From Roseiarcus sp963748545 (GTDB taxonomy: Bacteria > Pseudomonadota > Alphaproteobacteria > Rhizobiales > Beijerinckiaceae), in the NCBI GenBank assembly GCA_963748545.1, contig CAVVJO010000035.1:248001-312000 (forward strand): 64,000 nt of DNA, read 5' to 3'. Position 1 is the stretch's first letter. Every line of letters starts with the position of its first letter. Below, piece by piece: positions 37,688 through 45,709 of the stretch. The notes beneath the pieces were generated by a model. That model saw only the letters and a program-made list of their open reading frames with translations. It was not told where the DNA came from and ran no database searches. The position numbers and the translations under genes were made by a program.

Positions 37688-38722
37688 TTGAACCGTGCGA
37701 TCGCCGGCGCGGTCGCCGTCGTCTCGATTTTCGGCGCGGCTGAGAGTTTCGCCTGCACGCGGGTGCTATGGAACGGCGGCGGCCCGGCGATCCTGGTCGG
37801 GCGCACGATGGACTGGCCGGAATCCACCGAGCCGATTCTCACGGTGCTGCCGCGCGGCCTCAAGCACGACGGCGGCAAGCTCGCCGGGCAGAGCCTCAAC
37901 GACCCCAATCCGATGGTCTGGACGTCGAAATACGGCAGCCTGGTCACGACGGTCTACGGGCTCGGCGCGGCCGACGGCATGAACGAGCACGGCCTTGCGG
38001 TCCATATGCTCTATCTCAACGCCGCCGACTTCGGAGCGCGCGACAAGGCGATGCCTGGCGTCCACGCCGGGCTTTGGGCGCAATATGCGCTCGACAATGC
38101 GGCCAGCGTCCCTGAGGCGCTCGACCTTCTCGCCAAGATCCAGGTTCTTCCGGTCGAATCGCACGGCCACAAGGCCACCGTCCATCTCGCGCTCGAGGAC
38201 GCGAGCGGCGACTCCGCGATCATCGAATACATCGACGGCAAGGCGGTCGTGCACCACGGCCGCGATTACCGCGTCATGACCAACGATCCGAGTTACGACC
38301 AACAGCTCGAGCTTCTGAAGGCGCAGGATTTCTCTAAGCCGTCGAGCGATACGCCCCTGCCCGGCAACGTCAATCCGCGCGACCGGTTCCAGCGCGCGTC
38401 CTACTATCTGTCGATGGTTCCCACGCCCAAGACGGAACGCGAAGGGGTCGCCTCGGTCCTGGCGATCATGCGCAACGCTTCGGTCCCGTTTGGCGCGCCC
38501 TACAAGAGCTTCGGCGTCTACAACACCGAATACCGCACGGTCTCCGACACGACCAACAAGCTCTATTTCTTCGAGCTGACCACAAGCCCGAACGTGATCT
38601 GGACCGACCTCAAGGGCCTGGACTTTAGAGCGGGCGCGCCGGTGCGCACGCTCAACCCCGACTCGATCGATCTCGTCGGCAACGTCACCCGCGACTACGC
38701 CCGGGCGCGCGCGCCGTACTGA
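37688..38722 (+). CDS. Choloylglycine hydrolase-family Ntn amidase (exported)
   Basis: About 344 residues. A signal peptide (AIAGAVAVVSIFGAAESFA) ends directly before Cys, giving the mature N-terminus CTRVLWNGGG, where Cys is the autocatalytic nucleophile of Ntn hydrolases. VGRTMDWPESTEP, YGLGAADGMNEHGLAVHML, IEYIDGKAVVHHG and MTNDPSYDQQ are family regions. Members cleave conjugated bile acids, penicillin V or acyl-homoserine lactones; the substrate here is open. The TTG at 37688 with GAGGAAG is preferred over TTG at 37673. Confidence 0.87.
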   Translation: MNRAIAGAVAVVSIFGAAESFACTRVLWNGGGPAILVGRTMDWPESTEPILTVLPRGLKHDGGKLAGQSLNDPNPMVWTSKYGSLVTTVYGLGAADGMNEHGLAVHMLYLNAADFGARDKAMPGVHAGLWAQYALDNAASVPEALDLLAKIQVLPVESHGHKATVHLALEDASGDSAIIEYIDGKAVVHHGRDYRVMTNDPSYDQQLELLKAQDFSKPSSDTPLPGNVNPRDRFQRASYYLSMVPTPKTEREGVASVLAIMRNASVPFGAPYKSFGVYNTEYRTVSDTTNKLYFFELTTSPNVIWTDLKGLDFRAGAPVRTLNPDSIDLVGNVTRDYARARAPY

Positions 38723-38726
38723 GGGG

Positions 38727-39725
38727 CTACGTGCGCTTCTCGCTGTCGAGATGGGCCATCGCCTGGGCCGGGTAGCGGTCGCCCCTGGCCGCCCCTTTCG
38801 GCACGGCGCCTTCGATCTCGGCGCAATCGAGTTCGGTGAGAATGATCCGGTCGGCTGCGCTCGACTCGGCCCATTGCTCGCGTCTGCGCGCGCCAACGAG
38901 CGGCACGATGTCAGACCCCTGCGCCATCACCCAGGCGACCGCGATCGCGGCCACGCTGACGCCGCGCGCGGCGGCGAGCTTGCGCAGACCTTCGACCAGC
39001 GCGAGGTTGTGTTCGAGGTTTTCGCCGGAAAACCGTGACGAGAACGCCCGGAAGTCGCGCGCGCTCGACCGGTCTTTCGTCCAGTGGCCGGAGATCAGCC
39101 CGCGCGCCAGCACGCCATAGGCCGTGATCCCGATCCCAAGCTCGCGGCAGGCCGGCAGAATGTCGGCCTCGATCAGCCGTACGATCAACGAATACTCGAT
39201 CTGGAGGTCTGCGATCGGATGGATCGCGGCCGCCCGCCGGATTGTGCCGGCGTTGACTTCGGACAGGCCGATCGCGCGGACGTAGCCCTTTTGAACCATG
39301 TCCGCGATCGCCCCGATCGTGTCCTCGATCGGGACCGCCGGGTCGAGCCGCGCCGGCCGGTAGACGTCGAGATGGTCGACGCCGAGACGCTTGAGCGAGT
39401 AGGTGAGGAAGTTCTTCACCGCCTCCGGCCGCGCGTCGTAGCCGATGAAATTCATCGCGGGATCGCGAAGCGCGCCGAACTTCACGCTGAGCTGATAATC
39501 GTCGCGAGGGCGACCCTTCAGGGCCTCGGCGATCAGCATCTCGTTGTGGCCTTGCCCGTAGAAGTCGCCGGTGTCGATCAGCGTCGCGCCCGATTCGAGC
39601 GCGGCTTGGATGGTGGCGAGGCTCTCGGCGCGGTCCGCGGGGCCGTAGAAGTCCGACATTCCCATGCAGCCGAGGCCGATGGCGCTGACGTCCGGTCCGG
39701 CCGCGCCCAGTTTCCGCCGTTGCAT
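38727..39725 (-). CDS. Aldo/keto reductase
   Basis: 332-residue NADPH-dependent barrel enzyme. MQRRKLGAAGPDVSAIGLGCMGMSDFYG is typical of the AKR group near YajO/Tas; catalytic Asp and Tyr are in DTGDFYGQGHNE, Lys in SVKFGALRDP. The usual His position in the YxxH element reads VYRPARLD here. The start at 39725 follows GAGGAGACG. Convergent with the choloylglycine hydrolase gene, four bases apart. Confidence 0.9.
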   Translation of the reverse strand: MQRRKLGAAGPDVSAIGLGCMGMSDFYGPADRAESLATIQAALESGATLIDTGDFYGQGHNEMLIAEALKGRPRDDYQLSVKFGALRDPAMNFIGYDARPEAVKNFLTYSLKRLGVDHLDVYRPARLDPAVPIEDTIGAIADMVQKGYVRAIGLSEVNAGTIRRAAAIHPIADLQIEYSLIVRLIEADILPACRELGIGITAYGVLARGLISGHWTKDRSSARDFRAFSSRFSGENLEHNLALVEGLRKLAAARGVSVAAIAVAWVMAQGSDIVPLVGARRREQWAESSAADRIILTELDCAEIEGAVPKGAARGDRYPAQAMAHLDSEKRT

Positions 39726-39858
39726 GATCGTCTCCTCGATAGGCAAAGACGGCGCCCTTGGTCTTCAGTTGAAGAGTCGCGCGCCGGGGCGCATTCTGCG
39801 CCAACGGGCTCGCGAAGCAACGGGCCCGACCTCGATCGCATTGGGAGGACAAAGGCCC

Positions 39859-41244
39859 ATGGATGCGTCGCCTTCGACCAATCCCTATCTCGCCGGCAAT
39901 TTCGCTCCTGTGCGCAGCGAGGACGACTTCCAACTCGAGGTCACCGGCGAGTTTCCGTCCGATCTGCGCGGCGTCTTCTATCGCAACGGGCCGAATCCCC
40001 AGTTCGAGCCAAGAGGCCATTACCACTGGTTCACCGGCGACGGCATGATCCACGCCTTCTCCGTCGACGGCGGCAAGGTCGCCTATCGCAACCGCTACGT
40101 GCGGACGCCGAAATGGCGGCTGGAGCATGAGGCCGGCAAGGCGCTGTTCGGCGGGTTCGATCCGAGGGCCGCCGATCCCTCGGTCATGGGCAAGGACAGT
40201 GGCGTCGCCAACACCAACATCATCTGGCACGCGGGCCATTTGCTGGCGCTCGAAGAGGCGCATCTGCCGTTCGAGCTCGATCCGGGGAGCCTCGAGTCCC
40301 GCGGCTATGCCGAGCCCTACGGCGGGCGGGTCACCGCGCATCCGAAGATCGACCCGGAAACCGGCGAGATGGTCTGGTTCGGTTATTCGGTCGGCGCCGG
40401 TTGGTTCACGAAGACCATGGCGTACGGCGTCACCAACGCGGGTGGCGAGGTGACGCGGCGCGACACCTTCGAGGCGCCGTTCTCGAGCATGGTGCATGAT
40501 TTTCTGGTCACGCGCCGCCATGCGCTGTTTCCCATTCTGCCGCTGACCGGCGACCTTCAGCGCGCCCTGCGCGGAGGGCCGGCCTTCGCCTGGGAGCCGG
40601 ACAAGGGCTCGCATATCGGCGTGATGGCGCGCGACGCGGACGTCGCGAGCATGCGCTGGTTCACGACCGAGGCCTGCTACGTCTTCCATCCGATGAACGC
40701 ATGGGAGGAGGGCGACACGATCGTCGCCGACGTGATGGAGTACCCTTCGGCGCCGCTCTTCCCGAACGTGGACGGTACGGCGCCGAAGCGCGCGTCTGCC
40801 CGGCTGGTGCGGTGGATGTTTGACCTCGCCGGCGCCTCGAACACGATCAAGCGCGAGCCGCTCGACGATCTGCCGGGCGAATTTCCGCGCTTCGATGAGC
40901 GCCGCGCGGGCTTGGGATATCGTCATGGCTGGTTCGCCGGACAGTCCAGCGGGCGCGACGGCGAAAGGTTCGACTGTATCGCGCACGTCGATCTCAGGAC
41001 CGGAAAGCGGACGACCTATCGATTCGGCGAAGGCGACGCGCCGGGAGAGCCGGTGTTCGTTCCGCGCTCGGCCGATGCGCCGGAAGGCGATGGATGGGTC
41101 GTCGCTGTCGTCTATCGCGCGGCGGAAGACCGTAGCGATTTCGTGGTCTTCGACGCTGGCGCGATCGACCGCGGGCCGATTGGCATGGCCAAACTGCCCC
41201 GGCGCGTCCCATTCGGCTTCCACGGGAACTGGCGCGCCGCCTAA
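39859..41244 (+). CDS. Carotenoid oxygenase family protein
   Basis: 461-residue non-haem iron dioxygenase (RPE65/lignostilbene family) cleaving a C=C bond in carotenoids or stilbene-type aromatics. LRGVFYRNGPNPQFEPRGHYHWFTGDGMIHAF is the family N-terminus. The four iron-binding His are visible in NTNIIWHAG, SSMVHDFLVT, YVFHPMNAW and VPFGFHGNW. The substrate cannot be read from sequence. GGGAGG precedes the ATG at 39859. Confidence 0.93.
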   Translation: MDASPSTNPYLAGNFAPVRSEDDFQLEVTGEFPSDLRGVFYRNGPNPQFEPRGHYHWFTGDGMIHAFSVDGGKVAYRNRYVRTPKWRLEHEAGKALFGGFDPRAADPSVMGKDSGVANTNIIWHAGHLLALEEAHLPFELDPGSLESRGYAEPYGGRVTAHPKIDPETGEMVWFGYSVGAGWFTKTMAYGVTNAGGEVTRRDTFEAPFSSMVHDFLVTRRHALFPILPLTGDLQRALRGGPAFAWEPDKGSHIGVMARDADVASMRWFTTEACYVFHPMNAWEEGDTIVADVMEYPSAPLFPNVDGTAPKRASARLVRWMFDLAGASNTIKREPLDDLPGEFPRFDERRAGLGYRHGWFAGQSSGRDGERFDCIAHVDLRTGKRTTYRFGEGDAPGEPVFVPRSADAPEGDGWVVAVVYRAAEDRSDFVVFDAGAIDRGPIGMAKLPRRVPFGFHGNWRAA

Positions 41245-41305
41245 GGCGGCCACGGTTTCATTGTGGGACAGGGTTGACGGAGCGGCGCCCTCGTCTTATC
41301 TAAGC

Positions 41306-41320
41306 GTTCATGTTTTGTTC
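41306..41320 (+). promoter_or_regulatory. LexA-type SOS box (GTTC-N7-GTTC)
   Basis: GTTC at 41306 and GTTC at 41317 are separated by exactly seven bases, the known alphaproteobacterial LexA consensus. The box ends 15 bases before the ATG of the radical SAM gene, so LexA bound there would block transcription or initiation. Not tested beyond the consensus match. Confidence 0.6.
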
Positions 41321-41335
41321 CAACGGAACGACGCC

Positions 41336-42481
41336 ATGAACGCGAACAGGGCTTCCCGAGCCGCCGACCCGAGGCATCAGCCCGCGGCGATCGCCGAACG
41401 CATTCTCCCCGGCGAGCGGCGGCGGGGTCGCGGCGCCGCGACCAACGCCTCCGGCCGCTTCGAGATTCAGACCCGCGAGGATTTTGACGACGGCTGGACC
41501 CGCGACGAGGCGCCCGAGCCGCTCGTCACCGAGGTGACCTTCGAGAAGCCGAAGGCCGTCATCACGCGCAACACGTCGCCCGACATCTCGTTCGACCGGT
41601 CGATCAATCCCTATCGCGGCTGCGAGCACGGCTGCTTCTACTGTTTCGCCAGGCCGACCCACGCCTATATGGGTCTCTCGGCCGGTCTTGATTTCGAGAC
41701 CAAGCTGTTCGCCAAGCAGGGCGTCGCGGCGGCGCTCGAACGCGAGCTTGCGGCGCCGAAATACGCCGCCGCGCCGATCGCGCTCGGGACCAACACCGAC
41801 CCCTATCAGCCGATCGAGCGGCAATACCGCATCACGCGGTCGGTGCTGGAGACGCTGCGTCGCGCCCGCCACCCGGCGAGCATCGTCACCAAGTCGAATC
41901 TCGTGCTGCGCGACCTCGACATCTTGAGCGACATGGCCGCCGACGGGCTGGTCAAGGTGTTCCTGTCGGTGACGACGCTCGACCGCGCGCTGGCGCGCAA
42001 GATGGAGCCGCGCGCGCCGACCCCCGAAAAGCGAATCGAGGCGATCGCCCGGCTCAACGACGCCGGAGTGCCGGCGGGCGTGATGATCGCGCCGGTCATC
42101 CCCGCGGTGAACGACGCCGAGATCGAGACGATCCTGACCCGCGCCTCCGCGGCCGGCGCGCGCGAGGCCGGCTATATCGTGTTGCGCCTGCCGCTGGAGC
42201 TGCGCGACATGTTTCGCGAATGGCTGCAAGTGCATTTTCCCGACCGCCTCAAGCGTTCCGTGTCGCTGGTGCAGTCGATGCGCGACGGCAAGGACTACGA
42301 GGCGGCGTGGGGGCGGCGGATGGCGGGTTCCGGACCCTACGCCTGGATGATCGGACGCCGCTTCGAGATGGCCGAGCAGCGGCTCGGCTACAACGCCACG
42401 CCGATCCGCCTCCGCAGCGACTTGTTCGTCAAGCCGAGCCTGCCGGCGAACGAGACGGGGGCGCAGCTAAGCCTGTTCTGA
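41336..42481 (+). CDS. PA0069-family radical SAM protein (SplB-like)
   Basis: 381 residues. A basic N-terminus (GERRRGRGAATNASGRFE) precedes the radical SAM cluster motif CEHGCFYCFARPTHAY, which carries Cx3Cx2C. Then come GTNTDPYQPIE, a TIM-barrel (SIVTKSNLVLRDLD, VSVTTLDRALARKMEPRAPTPEKR), and GVMIAPVIPAVND. Related to spore photoproduct lyase; members are suspected DNA-repair enzymes, but the reaction is unproven. The upstream LexA-type box supports a DNA-damage role. Its 3' end overlaps the convergent DUF1127 gene by 15 bases. Confidence 0.9.
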   Translation: MNANRASRAADPRHQPAAIAERILPGERRRGRGAATNASGRFEIQTREDFDDGWTRDEAPEPLVTEVTFEKPKAVITRNTSPDISFDRSINPYRGCEHGCFYCFARPTHAYMGLSAGLDFETKLFAKQGVAAALERELAAPKYAAAPIALGTNTDPYQPIERQYRITRSVLETLRRARHPASIVTKSNLVLRDLDILSDMAADGLVKVFLSVTTLDRALARKMEPRAPTPEKRIEAIARLNDAGVPAGVMIAPVIPAVNDAEIETILTRASAAGAREAGYIVLRLPLELRDMFREWLQVHFPDRLKRSVSLVQSMRDGKDYEAAWGRRMAGSGPYAWMIGRRFEMAEQRLGYNATPIRLRSDLFVKPSLPANETGAQLSLF

Positions 42482-42817
42482 CGCGGCCGGCGCGGTCCGC
42501 AACCCTGCGCGACCGCCGGACAGCCTGCTCCATCCGCCGCCGCCAGCGCCCCCCGACGGCGCCGTCGGGGGCGCGAAGGCGCCGCGCCGGCGTTCGCGGG
42601 CGCGCCGCGCCAGGAGCGAAGTCGGATCGCCGTCGAGCGGCAGCGCGGAGACGTCGCGCAGGTCGGCGCAGGTGAGGCCGATGTCGGCGAGTTCGCGCTG
42701 GTCCATGCCGGCCAGCGCGTTCAGCGCGGCCCGCGCGGCGGCGACCCGGAACGGCCAGGCGGCCGCCCGCAGGAGGAACTCGGCAAGGGAACGAACGGCG
42801 CGGCCGGCGGAAGACAT
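42467..42817 (-). CDS. DUF1127 domain protein
   Basis: 116 residues. The DUF1127 signature lies at residues 25-60 (VAAARAALNALAGMDQRELADIGLTCADL), followed by a long Gly/Ala/Arg tail unusual for this short family. Some DUF1127 proteins bind RNA or tune phosphate and growth responses. AAAGGAA precedes the ATG. It is divergent from the MocR regulator, with an inverted repeat between them. Confidence 0.78.
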   Translation of the reverse strand: MSSAGRAVRSLAEFLLRAAAWPFRVAAARAALNALAGMDQRELADIGLTCADLRDVSALPLDGDPTSLLARRARERRRGAFAPPTAPSGGAGGGGWSRLSGGRAGLRTAPAASEQA

Positions 42818-42877
42818 GGGCTATTCCTTTCCCGCTCAGGATTGACCGCCGGGCCTTGCCGCGCCAGAGACAGTTCA

Positions 42878-42899
42878 GTACAGTTGCGTCATACTGTAC
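42878..42899. promoter_or_regulatory. Inverted repeat, candidate MocR operator
   Basis: GTACAGT-N8-ACTGTAC is a perfect seven-base dyad. A further half-site, CAGTTCAGTACAGT, overlaps the left arm as direct repeats. It lies in the 106-base divergent region, 25 bases before the MocR start. MocR-family proteins typically bind mixed direct and inverted repeats next to their own gene, so autoregulation is likely. Confidence 0.5.
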
Positions 42900-42923
42900 C
42901 AATCCACTGTCCGGACAATTTCC

Positions 42924-44328
42924 ATGGATGACCGTCCCGCCTCCCGCGTCGAGAGCGTCGCGGCGCACATTCGCGATCGAGTCGCGAGCCGCGGGCTGGC
43001 GCGCGGGGCGCGCCTGCCGTCGGTGCGGGAGCTCGCCGAGAAGCTCGGCGTGTCGAAATCGACGGTCGTCGAGGCTTATGACCGGCTCGCGGCGGAGGGC
43101 GCCGTCGTTGCGCGCCGCGGCGCGGGCTTCTTCGTCGCACGCGCGGCCGAGCGCTCGACTCCGGCAGCGATCCAACCGCCGTCCGAACCCGCGATCGACC
43201 CGTCGTGGATCAATCAGCACGCCATGATGGGGCGCGCCCGACTTCCTCTGCCCCGGCGCGGGCTGGCTGCCCGACTCCTGGGTCCTCGACCTCGGCGTTC
43301 AGCGCGCCCTGCGGCTCGCCGCGCGCGACGGGGCGCAGAAGCGCCGCCAATACGACGAGCCGATGGGCTATGCGCCGCTCCGACGACTGTTCGCCGTGCG
43401 CCTCGCCGATCGCTCGGTTCTGGTCGATCCGGATCAGGTGATCGTGACCGATTCCTGCTCGCAGGCGCTCGACCTCGTGTGCCGATTCCTGCTCAATCCC
43501 GGCGACGCCGTGGTGGTCGACGACCCCTGCTACTTCAACTTCCTGTCGCTCCTGCGGGCCTGCCGCGTCCACGTCGTCGCCGCGCCGATGGCCCCGGACG
43601 GACCGGACGTCGAGGCGCTGGAACGGCTGATCCTGGCCCACCGTCCGCGCCTTTACCTGACCAACGCGGGCCTGCAGAACCCGACCGGGGCGACGCTGTC
43701 GCCGGCCAAGGCGCATCGCGTGCTGCGACTGGCCGAGGACCACGACGTTCTCATCCTCGAGGATGATACGTTCGGCGATTTCGAGCTCGACCCTGCGATC
43801 CGGCTCGCGGGACTCGACGGACTGAAGCGGGTGGTGCAGGTCGGCAGTGCGACCAAGACGGTCGGCGCCGCGACCCGCTGCGGCTATATCGCGGCGCGCG
43901 CCGACTGGATCGCGCCGCTCGTCGACCTGAAGCTTGCGACCTCGATGGGCAACAGCGTGACCGGCGCGGCCATGCTTCACCGCGTGCTGACCGAGAGCAA
44001 TTATCGCCGCCATCTCGATGGGCTGCGCCGCAAGGCGGCCGAAGCCATGGGTCTGACCTTGCGCAATCTGCGCAGCCACGGCCTCGAACCCTGGACGGAG
44101 CCGCGCGCGGGCATCTTCGTATGGGCCCGCTTGCCGGACGGAATCGCGGCGGCGGATGTCGCCCGTTACAGCCTGGCGCGCAAGGTGCTGTTCGCCCCCG
44201 GCCCGGCGTTCAGCTCGTCCGACCTCGGGCGCAGCTACCTGCGCTTCAATGTCGCGCGCTGCAACGAGCCGAGAGTCTACACGATGCTGGACGAGGCGAT
44301 CGCCTCCGCGCGCGTCAACGCGCCCTAA
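42924..44328 (+). CDS. MocR-type regulator: GntR HTH fused to PLP aminotransferase domain (frameshifted)
   Basis: Predicted 467 residues. Residues 5-75: winged HTH (LPSVRELAEKLGVSKSTVVEAYDRLAAEG, then VARRGAGFFVA). Then WINQHAMMGRA, PMGYAPLRRLFAVRLADRS, and a type I aminotransferase fold with TNAGLQNPTGATLSPAKAHR and the PLP Lys in VGSATKTVGAATR. The frame breaks near 43237-43239: MMGRA then DFLCPGAGWLPDSWVLDLG one frame over; one C fewer restores it. It probably senses an amine or amino acid through PLP chemistry and controls the divergent DUF1127 gene or itself. Confidence 0.88.
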
Positions 44329-44360
44329 AACGAAACCGGTTGCAGAAGCAGGCCTATACC

Positions 44361-44387
44361 CAAAAAAGAGAGCCCCCGAAGGGGCTC
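44361..44387 (-). terminator. Intrinsic terminator of the PRC-barrel gene
   Basis: On the minus strand a seven-base stem (GAGCCCC/GGGGCTC) with loop TTCG is followed by TCTTTTTTG. It lies just after the stop of the PRC-barrel gene at 44398. The UUCG loop and T-run make this the clearest terminator in the window. Confidence 0.85.
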
Positions 44388-44397
44388 GATGCGACGC

Positions 44398-44766
44398 CTA
44401 CATGGTCCAGTAGGGTCCGACGCCGAAGTAGTCGTGAATGCGGTTCTCATAGGCGCGGTCGCCCCAATTCGGCTCCTGGTCGACGGCGTATGCCGGCGCG
44501 CCTTCGAGCTGCCGCTTGTCGAGGTTGACGACATAGCCGCCCTTCCCTGTGTCGTAGTGCAAGATCGACCACGGGAGCGGATGGTACTGGTTGCCCATCC
44601 CCAAAAACCCGCCGAACGATAGGATGGCGTAGGCGACCTTTCCCGAGGGTTTGTCGATCATGATGTCGTGGATTGAGCCCAATTCCTCGCCCGTGGCGTT
44701 ATAAACATAGGTTCCCTGCACCTTGTCGGACGCAATCAGGTTGCCGGTTTCCTGGACAGCTTCCAT
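44398..44766 (-). CDS. PRC-barrel domain protein
   Basis: 122 residues. The PRC-barrel occupies residues 8-80: LIASDKVQGTYVYNATGEELGSIHDIMIDKPSGKVAYAILSFGGFLGMGNQYHPLPW. The C-terminus (YAVDQEPNWGDRAYENRIHDYFG) is acidic and aromatic. Small PRC-barrel proteins are frequent in Rhizobiales and are linked to stress; no enzymatic role is known. Start chosen at the ATG 44766 before the conserved region. Own terminator at 44361-44387. Confidence 0.88.
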   Translation of the reverse strand: MEAVQETGNLIASDKVQGTYVYNATGEELGSIHDIMIDKPSGKVAYAILSFGGFLGMGNQYHPLPWSILHYDTGKGGYVVNLDKRQLEGAPAYAVDQEPNWGDRAYENRIHDYFGVGPYWTM

Positions 44767-44952
44767 CGTCGGTCTCCTCGCGTTGGCCCCCCTGGCTGAG
44801 GCGTCAACGCGCCGCCTTCCGGGCTGTTCCTGCGACGGGGCGATAATGGGCCCGCGGGTCCTTGGTTCACAGGCGGCGTTCGCCCTTGAGCGTTTCCCCT
44901 TGGCGGCGGCTCGCGTAAGAGGCCCGATGGTCTTCCGATTCGTCCTTCCGTG

Positions 44953-45690
44953 ATGCCCCGCTTCAAGCTCACCCTCGAATATGACGGCGCGCCGTTCGTC
45001 GGCTGGCAGCGGCAGGCGAACGGCGTGTCCGTCCAGCAGGCGCTGGAGGAGGCCCTCTTCGCCATGACCGGCGAAGACAGGGCCGTGCACGGCGCCGGGC
45101 GCACCGACGCGGGCGTACATGCCGCCGGGCAGGTCGCCCATGTCGAACTCGAGCGCGCCTGGGCGCCGTTCCGTCTGAGCGAGGGCCTCAACGCCCATTG
45201 CGCGCCGCACCCCGTGGCCGTTCTCGGGGTCGAGCCGGTCGCGGACGATTTCGACGCGCGCCACTCCGCCCGGGCGCGCCATTACCTCTACCGGGTCGTC
45301 AATCGCCGCGCGCCGCTCACCTTCGATCGCGGCCGCGCCTGGCGGGTGAAGCCGGCGCTCGACGTGGAGAAAATGCGAGATGCCGCGCGGAGTCTCCTCG
45401 GCCGTCACGACTTCACCACCTTCCGCGACGTCCAATGCCAGGCGAAATCGCCGATCCGCACCCTCGACCGGCTCGATGTCGTCCGCGACGGCGACGCGAT
45501 CGCGTTCGAAGTTTCTGCGCTGTCGTTCCTGCACCGCCAGGTGCGTTCGATGGTGGGATCGCTCGTTGACGTGGGGACGGGACGCTGGACGCCCGCCGAC
45601 CTCAAGGCCGCGCTCGACGCCGCCGACCGCAGCCGATGCGGCCAGGTCGCTCCCGCGCACGGCCTCTATCTCATGCGGGTGGACTACTGA
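44953..45690 (+). CDS. truA: tRNA pseudouridine(38-40) synthase TruA
   Basis: 245 residues. MPRFKLTLEYDGAPFVGWQRQANG opens the family; the catalytic Asp is in GAGRTDAGVHAAGQVAH; RHYLYRVVNRRAPL and FEVSALSFLHRQVRSMVGSLVDVG complete the fold. It modifies positions 38-40 in tRNA anticodon arms. The ATG at 44953 is used; the adjoining GTG at 44950 adds only one residue. Confidence 0.96.
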   Translation: MPRFKLTLEYDGAPFVGWQRQANGVSVQQALEEALFAMTGEDRAVHGAGRTDAGVHAAGQVAHVELERAWAPFRLSEGLNAHCAPHPVAVLGVEPVADDFDARHSARARHYLYRVVNRRAPLTFDRGRAWRVKPALDVEKMRDAARSLLGRHDFTTFRDVQCQAKSPIRTLDRLDVVRDGDAIAFEVSALSFLHRQVRSMVGSLVDVGTGRWTPADLKAALDAADRSRCGQVAPAHGLYLMRVDY

Positions 45691-45709
45691 GCGCGGTCGA
45701 TAGACGGGG

